A DNA stretch of 64,000 nucleotides from positions 27,207,214-27,271,213 of the forward strand of contig NC_135778.1 in the NCBI RefSeq assembly GCF_028453695.1. The letters are read 5' to 3'. This document shows positions 11,191 to 21,190 of this stretch, piece after piece. The first letter of the stretch is position 1. Each line of letters opens with the position of its first letter. Made by a program: the position numbers and the translations under genes. The notes under the pieces are model-generated. The model did not search any database. It saw only the letters and a program-made list of their open reading frames with translations, and was not told where the DNA came from. This DNA comes from Augochlora pura. Its lineage: Eukaryota; Arthropoda; Insecta; Hymenoptera; Halictidae.

Positions 11191-11798
11191 TTATGAGTTT
11201 ATGATAGATTCATGGCTAACATAGGTTTATGGTACGTTTATTCCAGACAGATAATTGCGTCCTCTTTTTGTGCGAGTGTTTGCTGTCTTATGGTGACTCT
11301 ATTCTTTCACATATTCTTCAAGATATTTTTCAGACGTCTCGAATGTCCTACGAACGCCCTACAAGCATCCTAGAATCGATCTAGAAGTGTACTCTGTTAC
11401 TAGTGAATTACTATATCGGTAAACATTTAATACATACTCGAACCATCAGCGCGTCTCGCGATCACCACCATAACCGGCGCACATGTTACCGCGTCCACCA
11501 TGGGACAGAGTAGCCAGGGTGTCGAAATCGCTGTGAAGCAGAGAATTACAACAGCTCGGAAGGGTGCGTGCTCGCGGCATTGTCGGAATCACAACAACTT
11601 GTTCGCGAATACTTAATCCTCCCCGCTAATTCCCTTCGAAGTATCCTGGTCCGACGAGCAAAAGAAATCCGATTAGCAGGCTGCCGTGGTGGACCTAAAG
11701 ACCGTGAATCATAAAAATACACCGGATTACAAAGGGGGACGATGATTATCGTGGCCGCAGCCCCGGCGAGATCTTCTCGATTAGAGCGAGAGGGCGAA
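11191..11798. other. No gene seen
   Basis: AT-rich up to about 11450, GC-richer afterwards. No coding or element signal. Confidence 0.55.
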
Positions 11799-11952
11799 GC
11801 AGATCGACGAAGAGAGAGAAAGGGAGAGGGAGAGAGAGAGTGTCTGGAGTGGCTGTTAGGGAGAAAGGGAAGCAAGCAAGATAGAGAAAGAGAGAAATAG
11901 GGAAAAAGAGAGAGAGAGAGAGAGAAATAGGGAAAAAGAGTGAGAGGGAGGA
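11799..11952. repeat. GA-rich microsatellite
   Basis: Interrupted (GA)n tract including GGGAGAGGGAGAGAGAGAG and two copies of AGAGAAATAGGGAAAAAGAG at about 11888 and 11921. It gives a spurious Phe-Ser-Leu-Ser frame on the minus strand. Confidence 0.95.
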
Positions 11953-12437
11953 AGGAAGAACCGTGGAGATAAAACGCTGCTTCGAGGATCCTCGAAAATT
12001 TCACCTCGCTGCACCTTATCTCCGGGCGGCGTATCTGCGAACAGTCAGATAAAGTTGATCTAGTGAAACGTCGGCGGACCAGGGAAATTATGTGAGCCCG
12101 GCCCATCATGATCGCGCTCCGCGTTCCCCTCCACAAACACGACCCCGAACGACATGTAGAGGAAGGTCGTGGTTAGGCGAGAGCCCTCCGTCGTCCCGTC
12201 CTCCCTCTGATTCTTGGCTTTACACTCGGCCAAGCGAAAAAAGAAAACGGAAAGAGACGCCGGCTGCCCGTAGAATGAGGTCAGCCGTGCGTGTGCACTT
12301 TGTCTCGTAACTACGCCGCTTCCCCTCCCGTAACGTCGCGACTTCCGACGAGACCTTAGGGGGGACCACGCTTCCTCCAGACATTAATCGCCTGACCAGT
12401 GTCACGATTGAACCCCTTTCACGCTACCCCATTAGTC
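11953..12437. other. No gene seen
   Basis: GC-rich; short open frames only. Confidence 0.55.
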
Positions 12438-12520
12438 TCAGCTAGCCCAAGATAACGGCCCCCCGGTTCATACCGATGGTTAGGGAAACCTTTGTTATCC
12501 GAACTGGGTAGAATTTTCTG
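12438..12520. repeat. Left flanking copy of the 69-bp array
   Basis: TCAGCTAGCCCAAGATA at 12438 and TTATCCGAAC at 12495 recur as TCAGCCAGCCCAAGATA at 13581 and TTATCCGAAC at 13633. The internal distances are 57 and 52 bp. The 69-bp array is thus bracketed by two diverged copies of the same GC-rich sequence. Confidence 0.75.
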
Positions 12521-12599
12521 ATAATGGAGGTTATGGGGCAAGGTCGGGTTTAGCGGATATAACAACGGTTCTACTGTGATTCGATTGATCAGGTTTGCG

Positions 12600-13440
12600 A
12601 CTCGGCGGACTGTCATTTTTAGGGGATATTTTAATCATTCTGCTGAGAGGGTCTCTTTTTTTAGGGGATACTTTAACAATTCTGTTGCGATTTAATCGAT
12701 TGTGATTTAGTCGTTCTGCTGAGAGGGTCTTTTTTAGGGGATACTTTAACAATACTGCTGTGATTAAATTCGTCAGGTTTAGGTCTAGGTAGATAATCAT
12801 TTTTAGGGGATACTTTAACAATTCTACTATAATTTAATGGATCAGGTTTAGGTTATCATTTTTAAGGGATACTTTAATAATTTTACTATGATTTAAATAA
12901 TCAAGTCTAGGCGTAGGTAGATACCCATTTTCAAGTGATACGTTAACATTTTTACTATGATTTCATTGCTCGAATCTAGGTTTAGGTCGAGAGTAATTTT
13001 TAGGGGATTCTTTAACAATTCAACTATGATTTAATTAATCAGGCGTAAGTCTAGGCGAAGGGTCATCTTTAGGAGATTATAGAACAGATCTACTGTGAAT
13101 TAAGAAGTCCACACTTGGACATATGTCCAAACACTCACATTTAGAAGACAATCTAACAATTCCAGTGAAATTCGATTGATCACGTTTGGGTTTAAGAGAC
13201 AGTCCACTTTAGGAAATACTCCAATGGTTCTACCGTAAATCAAGAAGACAAGACACTGTTATCTTTTGGGGATACTCCAACAGTTCAGCTCCGAATTAAC
13301 TGATCACGAGTAGACCTAGGTAAACATTTTTAGGGGCTGCTCCAACAGTTCCGCTGCAATAAAAAGAGAACCATAATTATTCCTAAGCAGACACTCGTCA
13401 TTAGAGAATACACCAACAGGAGAAATCTACCTTTAAGCAA
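12600..13440. repeat. 69-bp tandem array, about 13 units
   Basis: The phrase TTTAGGGGATACTTTAACAA with RTTCTACTRTGATTTAATT and a following ATCAGGTTTAGG recurs with starts near 12621, 12663, 12736, 12805, 12864, 12933, 13002, 13071, 13143, 13211, 13266, 13332 and 13403. Most intervals are 66-73 bp. The first units are GC-richer; central units are AT-rich and closest to one another. Related units reappear at 16060-16280. Confidence 0.9.
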
Positions 13441-13580
13441 TTAAACTAGGTAATAATAAAATAAATTCAGAATAAAAAAAAATTTTATCATGAATAAATC
13501 AGACAACTTACCAACCCCATTTGGTCCTTATCCTTGCATCTATTGACAACACCATAGCAGTCCTCCGCGTCTTATTATCC

Positions 13581-13645
13581 TCAGCCAGCCCAAGATAGTG
13601 CTCTAAGTGAATTTCAAAGTACAAGACCTCTCTTATCCGAACCAG
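13581..13645. repeat. Right flanking copy of the 69-bp array
   Basis: Partner of 12438-12520, sharing TCAGCYAGCCCAAGATA and TTATCCGAACYRG plus AGAATTT. A third partial relative (GAGCTGGGTAGAAGATCAT) lies at about 16070. Confidence 0.7.
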
Positions 13646-13969
13646 AATTTGTCGACCGATGAATTATCCGTCGCGACTCCGCTGGAACCAAGATGTGGGA
13701 TCAAAAACATCACGGGAGTGTGCCATAATTCAGGGACGGCAGACCGCGACGTGATCGCTGGTAAAAAATTCGCCGACGATTTATCTAATCGAACGCTATC
13801 GGAAACAAATTTCGCCCGCGGCGTTTCGCGGATATCCCATTCATCACGCGCGGACAAAGCGGCCCACGGAACTCTTGTTTTAATGCGGTACCCACTCGGG
13901 TCGCCGGCGAGCGAACAGTGGAAGGGTGGCGCCGAGGCGGTGGCTGGGGGAGAGGAAGGCAGTGAGAAG

Positions 13970-14002
<33 letters not shown>

Positions 14003-16059
14003 AGAGGAGAGAGTGAGAGCTGGGCGGATCGACGGGGATCGCGCTAAATGGCGCGGGAATGGAAGCGTTTTTTACGAGGTTACCGACCACTCGAGGCTCG
14101 GAGTGGCTCTCGCTACGTTTTCGCCACCCTGGCGTTTATGATGGCTCATTCGAGTCCTCGCCGGTTGTACCCGGCGACGGAGAAGAAACGGCCCGATAAT
14201 AAACCCGAGGCGTGATGCAGTCCCAGTGAGTTTTCGGATGAAAATGTCTCGCGGAAGACACGTTTCACGGAATGAACGCTTGAGCCAGCCCCGGGAGCTC
14301 CGCCGTGTTTTCGGAAGACGTCTACGGCCGGAACGGTTCAAATATTCCCGGCGGCGTCGCGAAAACCTCATTCTCTCGCTGCATTACACACGCTCCCTTT
14401 TTCCGCTTAATCTCTGATAGGCGAGTACACCCGGCGTGGATCAGCGTTACACTGCAGTCGCCCGGGCGAGATAGAAACGAACCCGTGAAATTAGCGTCGC
14501 CGGGCCCTGACGACATTGATAACGCGCGGACGGAGGCGTCGCGCGGCGGCCGCTTCGTTCTGTCCCGCTGCCGGATCTGCCCCATTTCCGGGCCCGGTTT
14601 TTCCGGAACTTATGCCAGCCGCGAACACCCTGCGTTGAACCTGCAACCAGGAATAAGTTCGCTGTTCGCGGTTGAGAAGCTACCGTGGTTTTTGGTATTT
14701 GTTGTTATGTATTGTTATGTGTTGAGGAAAATACTGGGCTTGCACCAAGTGGTGGGGAATATATGTGAGAAATGTTGAGGCAAAGGATCTGTGGGGTTCT
14801 GTGAGAACAAATTGCAAACTAGGATGGGGGCTGATGGATTGGACACTTTCGAGGTGTTCCTGTTCAGGTAGCGGGGTTTACGCAATTTTTATTATTTTGC
14901 CAGTGGAAGAGTATACTATGTACACTAAATATTCATAAGTATATATGCAAAATATTAATGCAAAGTGTCTCCTGGTTTCCCTTTTTAAAATCTTGAAGTA
15001 AATACATTTTTATCAAAGTATCCTTGATCAATTCGAGTGGTTTAACTTTAAAAACATATCCCTGGATGTCAAAGTAAGGGTTAACGCATGGCAAAAGATG
15101 ATTATAACAAGTCTGCAGATTGGTTAGCGAAGAAATCGCAAGACGAGCCTAAGGACCACCTACCGGATGCAAGATTCTCGCGAATTTGGCGAACCTCGTC
15201 TTTTAAAGGTAATTTCGACTGACCTAATTCCAGGGACGGCTTAAGGGCTATCCGGGTAGTTGGCGAAAAACTTGATTTACAAAATTGTCGCGGAAAATCC
15301 CGGCTACTCCGGAACTTTTTCCCCCGGATCCCGTCCCCCGAAAAGCGGACTATTAAAACTCCGCCGATAAAAGACGCCTCGGAATCCGGAGCCCTGTTCA
15401 TCTAGGAGAGAGGAACCGAGAGCGAGAGAGAGATAGGGGAAGTAGGGGCCAAGCACGAGAAGAACAGTCGGAACTGTCGACGATCAGGTAATTAGGGCGA
15501 AAAACCTCATTCGACGGAGACGGTGCGTCGGTCGGGTAGCGACGAACAGGAAGCTGGATCTTCGCTTCAAATTTCCAAGTGCACACATCGCTAACTAGGT
15601 TACGTAACACAATTAGCGCCTCCGCTAATTTCTCAGCGCCGACTAGGCAACCCGGCTAGGATGGTAGTTCACTATTAATGGGCAAATACAAAGCGTCGAC
15701 TATCTGGGACGCCTGCTCGCTCCCTCTCTCCCTCCCTCCCTCCCACTCTCTCTCTCTCTCACTCTCTCTCTCAATTTCTCGCGACCTCTCCCTCTCTCGC
15801 CTTCGCCTATCAGCCGGCACCGAGAGACACTACTCGACTACAGTTTACATGCGGAAGTTTATAGGCGCGCACGCTTAGCAGTGGCGCAAAAACACGTTTG
15901 GTTTACGCCGGCAAACATGCTGCAACTGCTGGCGAGATTTGTTCAGAAACCGGTTTGTTCGTTTCCGCTATGGGCTTTCAAAGAATCGGCTGTGGCACCG
16001 CGTCGATAATCCGAACTGCTGGACTTGATCGGATAACGGAGCGTCTACAACGACGAGCG
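13646..16059. other. GC-rich block with microsatellites, no gene seen
   Basis: Two GC-rich parts (13.65-14.8 and 15.1-16.05 kb) flank an AT-richer part. Simple repeats are (GA)n at 13972-13998, GA-rich at 15411-15436, and CT-rich at 15718-15799. Open frames reach 157 codons but overlap on opposite strands and carry no recognised domain. Confidence 0.6.
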
Positions 16060-16285
16060 ACTAACCAGAGCTGGGTAGAAGATCATCTTTAGAGGATATT
16101 TTTACGGTTCTGTTATGAATCGAGGGTCAAAGATCAGGGGATAGCGTTAGGGGATAGCATACTCGTTCGTAGGGGTTGTTCCAACGTTCTAGTGACGAGG
16201 GAGGAACCTGGGTCAGGCCATGGTAGACTGTCGTATTTAGGGGATAGACCAACAATTCTACTCTGAATAAATGAATCAAGATTTA
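16060..16285. repeat. Remnant of the 69-bp array family
   Basis: Contains CTGGGTAGAAGATCATC, TTTAGAGGATATTTTTACGG, GTTAGGGGATAGC and TTTAGGGGATAGACCAACAA with ATTCTACTCTGAAT. These match the unit and flank of the array at 12.4-13.6 kb. A further piece (GGATCCAATAGCTCTACTGT) continues at about 16612, beyond the inserted element. Confidence 0.75.
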
Positions 16286-16316
16286 ATTAGATTTTCGTAG
16301 CTAGTGAATTGGATAC

Positions 16317-16613
16317 TTAACTCTTTCGCTCAGTTCTCCTTTGTACAAAGATTTTTCTAAGTGTTAAATGAAAACTGTGCTCACTAAAACGATGTATTGG
16401 GTTGGGGATTAAGTTCGTAGCGTTTTTTCTTTTATTTTACAACGATTTGTTGCTGTTTCCCAAAGTGTATAATATTAATTCGATAGAGCTTTTCCTGAAG
16501 AAAGTGTTGTGTGTAGCTTTAATATTAAAGATATTTAGATAAAATTTCATTAATTATTCTAGTCGCCACATGGAAAACGAATATATTCGGCGCTTGTACT
16601 GAAATAGTTAAAG
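16317..16613. mobile_element. TTAA-ended element containing a mariner-like 5' part
   Basis: The interval starts TTAACTCTTTCGCTC and ends GTACTGAAATAGTTAA, giving outer ends TTAACTMTTTC in inverted orientation with TTAA at both sides. It interrupts the 69-bp array family. Inside, after a TA at 16395, TTGGGTTGGGGATTAAGTTC begins a stretch that looks like a mariner 5' end and leader. At 16570 a start codon opens the peptide MENEYIRRLY before a stop at 16600. This resembles the first residues of mariner transposases, but 10 residues cannot prove it. Either a mariner fragment is nested in a MITE, or one element accounts for all of it. Confidence 0.45.
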
Positions 16614-17673
16614 GATCCAATAGCTCTACTGTAATTCAAAAAGACCCTATATAGGCTCCATAGGTTGGTTAACGCGACGGCCTCCCCTTGGCCACTGTTT
16701 ATCATTAATAACTCCTAAAAAGGACGGAAATTTCATTTTCGTTAAGATAATAATTGCTTCGAATGACCTCAGAAACCTCCCGGAGATACAATAATTTTGA
16801 TACACCCTATATAATATACTACAATAAGATAATATAATATACTGAAATAATATAATATAATATTCTAGAATTATGACGTGAGTACGCGCTGCATACTCAA
16901 CGACCTAACACTCGTCGCTAGAAGAAAGAAGATCACTTTCAGCATTATTTCCAGAATAATTATCGCGAAAGGAGCGACCGCGGCCACATAAAATCGAGCG
17001 ATCCGCCCCCGGAATCGGAAATATTAATTTGCGGCGTGGACGTCCGCGGAACGTCCGACCGCGTCAGCGGTGATATTTCGTAGCGAGGAGTTCGGGCCCG
17101 CGTAAAAATTTATATTCCGATCGGTATCGGTGAAATATGTTAATACCCGGTGACGTCCCGCCGTATCCCCACCCGAACGGTATACGTCACACGAGAAAAT
17201 TGGAGACCCGGTTTTTCGTCCGGTCGGCGTAATTAGCTTCGACGTTCGCCGAAATTTGCAATCCAAATGGTGGCCCCGGTCAATTTCTTAAGAACTCGGG
17301 GAATATTTTTCCAGCGCGGGGGTATATTGTTTCCGCGGCGGTAAAGGAATATAAAGTGCCCCTCCCCACCGCGGCCCCGCCTCCGCCCGGCGTATCGACT
17401 TCGTTTAAGTTGTTTTCGAGGTTCGGCTCGCGGAGAAACACGAAATTCGGTCGTGCGAAAGCAATTCCCGGGAATATCGTATTTAACCGGGCGCGGCGAG
17501 TATCTTTTCCGGGCAAGTTTTCTTGTTAGAAGGAAATCCTCCGATCGCCGAACGACTTCCCGCTGCGATTCCCTTCGATCGGGCAACTGGGCCGAACTTA
17601 TTTCCCTCCAGGAACAATCGGCGAAACGCTCGGGAAGGCCTCGGCGTTCGCCCGAACGTTTGAGAGGCGTTGG
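16614..17673. other. No gene seen
   Basis: AT-rich to about 16960, with an ATAATATA-rich tract at 16800-16865, then CpG-rich. Open frames up to 154 codons overlap on both strands without domains. Confidence 0.55.
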
Positions 17674-17998
17674 TGTCGCGGAAGCGAGTAGTGACAATGA
17701 AAATATCCCTCATACGCAATGGTAGTAAACCAGAGTATAGCCTCCGTAGACTAGCTATGCTTGGACAGAGTTTCGTAGAATATTCGTAGAGGTTGGATAT
17801 AGAGTAACGTACACCGTGAAGTTTGGTGGAAGACTACTTTTATTTCAGTTTCGAAGGCGGTATTTATACTGCTCAGCTTTCGGGTCCTATGATGCTCTTA
17901 CTGTTGACCCAAGTGCCTGGTTAATCGGGATGATCTGGTTCTAACTGCTACGTCTTGTCTAGGCTGGAATGGGCTTGAATAATTTCCGTGGCGCGACA
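17674..17998 (-). mobile_element. LTR-like segment, minus strand, possibly a 3' LTR
   Basis: On the minus strand the segment begins TGTCGCGCCACGG (17998) and ends TCCGCGACA (17674), so its termini TGTCGCG/CGCGACA are inverted copies. It contains TATAAATA (17861-17868) and, about 20 bases downstream, AATAAA (17839-17844). This is the promoter and polyadenylation order expected of an LTR. Flanking bases GTTGG and ATGTG do not match, so there is no target duplication. An open minus-strand frame enters the segment from about 18192 and stops just inside it, as the last frame of some Gypsy-type elements does. I read it as the 3' end of a truncated retrotransposon; it is not proven. Confidence 0.45.
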
Positions 17999-18881
17999 AT
18001 GTGATTCAGATACCGTTGCGGTGGTTGCTGCAGGAAAAAGGGTTCTATCGTGGTAGATCCGCAGGTTCGGGCAGACGACGCGGCGCCAAGGGTGGCGTTA
18101 CCTTGGCGGTTCGGCAGGCCCAAAGGGATGGTGCTGGCGGGATGCGTCACAAGGGAGACACGACTTCGACGCCGGCCCGGCGACATCGTCAACAGGCTTA
18201 GCCTTGAAAGCGGCTCGACGGACGGCGAAACTCGCGGCGGTCAGCCTCCGATTCCCGGCCGTTTGATGTCGCCGTTTCGACCGACAGGGACCTCAATTCT
18301 TTATGAGTCGCCGCGACACGTCCGGCGCCGTAATCGCTGTTTCGGAACAGTCTTAGCTACGCCGCACGGAAAATGTTCCCGCGGGTTCTTAATCCACTTG
18401 CGGCGCGGACGTCTCATCAAATTTTAAGAGTCCAACGCGATTTTGGGCGCGACTCCCCGCTGCGCTTTCTGACGGAAATGGACGTCTATTTGGAGCTAGC
18501 TTTTGTGCGTTTGAGTCATGCTGGGACCTCTTATATACGAACACTGATTCCGCTACTGGAAGGTCCACTAAAGACGAATGATTACCTTAGGTCTTTCCAG
18601 CAGTTGATTCAGCTTAGAACTTTTTGATCACTCCTTAGGAATGATTGTATATCTAGCACTAGTTTTAATTGGAGAAAGTATTATAAAGGTAGGACTTTAA
18701 ATTTTTTAGATGCAGCAGTGCATATGCAATTAATAATTGTATAATTTCTTGAAATAGAAATGCATATTCTTTTTTACACAAATCGATTCTTGTGGTCTTT
18801 CTACGTAAAAAATGATTAGGGTACCATGGCAAAAAAATTATTAGGTCTCGAAATATTTTCAAAAAATGTCTTTATATATAT
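17999..18881. other. No cellular gene seen; possible retrotransposon internal DNA at the left
   Basis: 17999-18240 is GC-rich. Its minus strand is open into the LTR-like segment and ends in the peptide PPQRYLNHIVAPRKLFKPIP. I cannot assign it to a named family. 18240-18630 is CpG-rich with short frames; 18630-18881 is AT-rich. Confidence 0.4.
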
Positions 18882-19150
18882 TGTTGCGAACTTCGTTGCT
18901 CACACGCGTTATAGGTCGCGGCATTTTATTCTGAAATTTCGAAATTTACAAATGTGCTCTGATAACTAGGATACAATTAGACAATTGTGACGATACGAGT
19001 TAATCACTTAACAGCTGGATTACAACTGTCAACTGTCCGTCGACACAACGGTTCCTTGACACCCCCTTACTTTAGCTATTTCCTAAGGGGTTATCCACTT
19101 CAGGGCAGTATCACGTTACGGCGTCTTGACCAGGACAGTTCACCGTAACA
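18882..19150. mobile_element. Probable solo LTR, 269 bp
   Basis: Begins TGTTGCGAACTTCGTTGCTC and ends TTCACCGTAACA, so the termini TGTTGCG and CGTAACA are imperfect inverted copies with the canonical TG...CA. It is flanked by ATAT on the left (18878-18881) and ATAT on the right (19151-19154), a 4-bp target duplication. There is no coding sequence on either side, as expected of a solo LTR left by recombination. Gypsy is likelier than BEL/Pao from the 4-bp duplication. Orientation is not determined, and the AT-rich flank makes the duplication weak evidence alone. Confidence 0.6.
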
Positions 19151-19154
19151 ATAT

Positions 19155-20329
19155 TAACACAACTGGTATAATAAAATCCGGAAAGCTGTGAATTAGTTCA
19201 CCTGGTCTAGACAAGAGGTCTAGTTCCAAGCTTATTGATTCACAGTAGAACGATCGGAGAATAATTATCTATCTTGATAACTAATCAGTATTTTAACTGT
19301 TAGAATTTATTAAAAATGGTGGAATCTCACGATACGCATGTACAATGTTAAAAGGTATGTATAGTTGAGTACATGTAACTTTACGACAAAATACAGTAAA
19401 TGATCCTTAATAGAAACGTGACCACGTGACACTTTCGGCGGTTTACTTGAAACTGACTGGGTCCTCGCTTTCTCTTTTTCACTGCAAGGGTCGCTTATAC
19501 CTGAAGAGTGCAAACCGCCCCTTAAATCTACAGCAATGAAAGAAACAATCGTTGCACACCAACATTAACTTCCAAAAAATACTCTGCCTGCATTGACTAG
19601 CAATAATTATCTATGCCAAACATTATCGTGAAAAGTGATTCAATCCGATAAATCCTAAACAGGGACTAAGAACTCTCCCTGTCAGAGACAATGACAGATC
19701 AAGGTGTGACGTCCCAGCATCGGGAATCAAGAGGGACCGCGCCGACACGGCCGCGAACGAATAAATATTCGGATTGCGACTTTTATAAGCGGATAAAGAT
19801 CTCGATAACCCTCCTCACGGATACGCGGGCCGACGAGGGCGAGCCTTCTCGCGCGGGCGCACGTGCTGCTACAGCCCGATACAATGGCAAACGCGAATCC
19901 TCTTTGGCCTCCTTCGGTATCTTCCGATGCGGCTCGAGATCACTCGATACCCTACCTTTTGTGCTTGTTTCCTAGACCAGACGTGCGGAATGATTCGCTA
20001 CACCAGCGGGGCTGATGAAAAGTCATGATTGGTTTGCCCGTCGGTTTCTTTCGGTCCCTGCCTCGGGAATGATCGATTGCTGAAAGGTGGAGCGAGGGGT
20101 GGTGGTAGGGGGGGGGGGAGAGAAAAAAACGAATGAAGCCGGATTTATTTGCTCGTCGAACGGCGTCTCCTGCTTTTAGCTCGCGTTACAATCGGAAACA
20201 AAGTGTCGCTCGACAATTCGATTCGCCTTCGGATCTCTTCGATGATCTCCAGTGATAATGATGTGCGGTTCTATTGGTTGAAAAGGTTGAGGGTTATGTC
20301 AGGGGAAGTCTGAGAAAATCGGAAGAGGA
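19155..20329. other. No gene seen
   Basis: AT-rich to 19.7 kb, then GC-rich with a run of 11 G at 20108-20118. Nothing codes recognisably. Confidence 0.55.
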
Positions 20330-21190
20330 CGTGGATTAGTTTTGGATGAGTCAGAAGTACTGGATTGGATTTGGTGGTCTTATAAAATCATTACAGAACT
20401 ACCTGGTCTAGTTCTAGACCAGTCGAGAAGTACCTAGGCTAATTGTACAGAAATCAAAAGTAGGTTGGATCTGAATGAGTTCGTATTACCTGAATTGTAA
20501 GTGTGTAACACCTGTATCATGTTTGAGTAAATCACGAGTATCTGAATTAATTTGGCAAATCAGAAGTACTTGTTTAGCTTTAGAAATATTTGAGTCATGT
20601 CTGAATAAGTCAGAAGTGTCAAAGTCGTATTTGAGCAAATCAGAAGTACCAGAGCTGTGTATGATGAAGTTAGAAGTATCTGAGCCACGTATGAACAAGT
20701 CAGAAGTGTCAGAGTCGTATCTGGTCAAATCAGAAGTACCCGAGTAATGTCTGTCTGGTCAAACCAGAAGTACCAGAATTGCATCTAATCAAGTTAGAAA
20801 TATCCGAGTCATGTCTGATCAAGTCGCAAGTACTTAAGTCACGTGTGTTCACGTCACAAATACCTAAACCATGTCTGATTAACCCATAGGTTTCTGACAC
20901 ATGTCTTATCAAGTACATAAATCAAATCTAAACAAATTAGTAGTGCCCGAATCAAGTCAGAAAGTACCTAAAACATTCAATCAATTCATCATTACCTAAT
21001 TCACATCTAACCAAGTCAAAAGTACCCGAGCCACATCTGATCAAGTCGAAAGTACCTGAAAAACGTCTTACCAAAGTACCCGTACAGCTCCGGAACAAGT
21101 CGAGAACAACCAACCCTACATCCCAAAACGCATCGAAAGTACCGAAATCACGCTCGAGCAAGTCATAAGTACCCGGTCGAAATGAATTGC
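20330..21190. repeat. 30-bp minisatellite, about 28 units
   Basis: TCAGAAGTRYC-type anchors stand at 20610, 20640, 20670, 20700 and 20730, then after a 4-bp insertion at 20764, 20794, 20824, 20854, 20884 and 20914, a strict 30-bp step. The unit is roughly TCAGAAGTACCTGAGTCATG plus TCTGATCAAG. Because 30 is a multiple of three and the unit lacks stops in some frames, both strands stay open and read as 10-residue peptide repeats (KSEVSESYLN on the plus strand). I consider this an artefact, not a gene. Units diverge toward both edges. Confidence 0.92.

Noticed and set aside
11546..12136. 196-codon minus-strand open frame
   Set aside because: A large part is the translation of the GA microsatellite (Phe-Ser-Leu repeats); no domain elsewhere.
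15068..15084. GTCAAAGTAAGGGTTAA as a MITE end
   Set aside because: No left partner; single 10-base words of this kind can arise by chance.
20475..20747. Repeat protein with 10-residue units (KSEVSESYLN)
   Set aside because: Explained by a 30-bp minisatellite that is open on both strands; a 4-bp insertion near 20750 breaks the frame.
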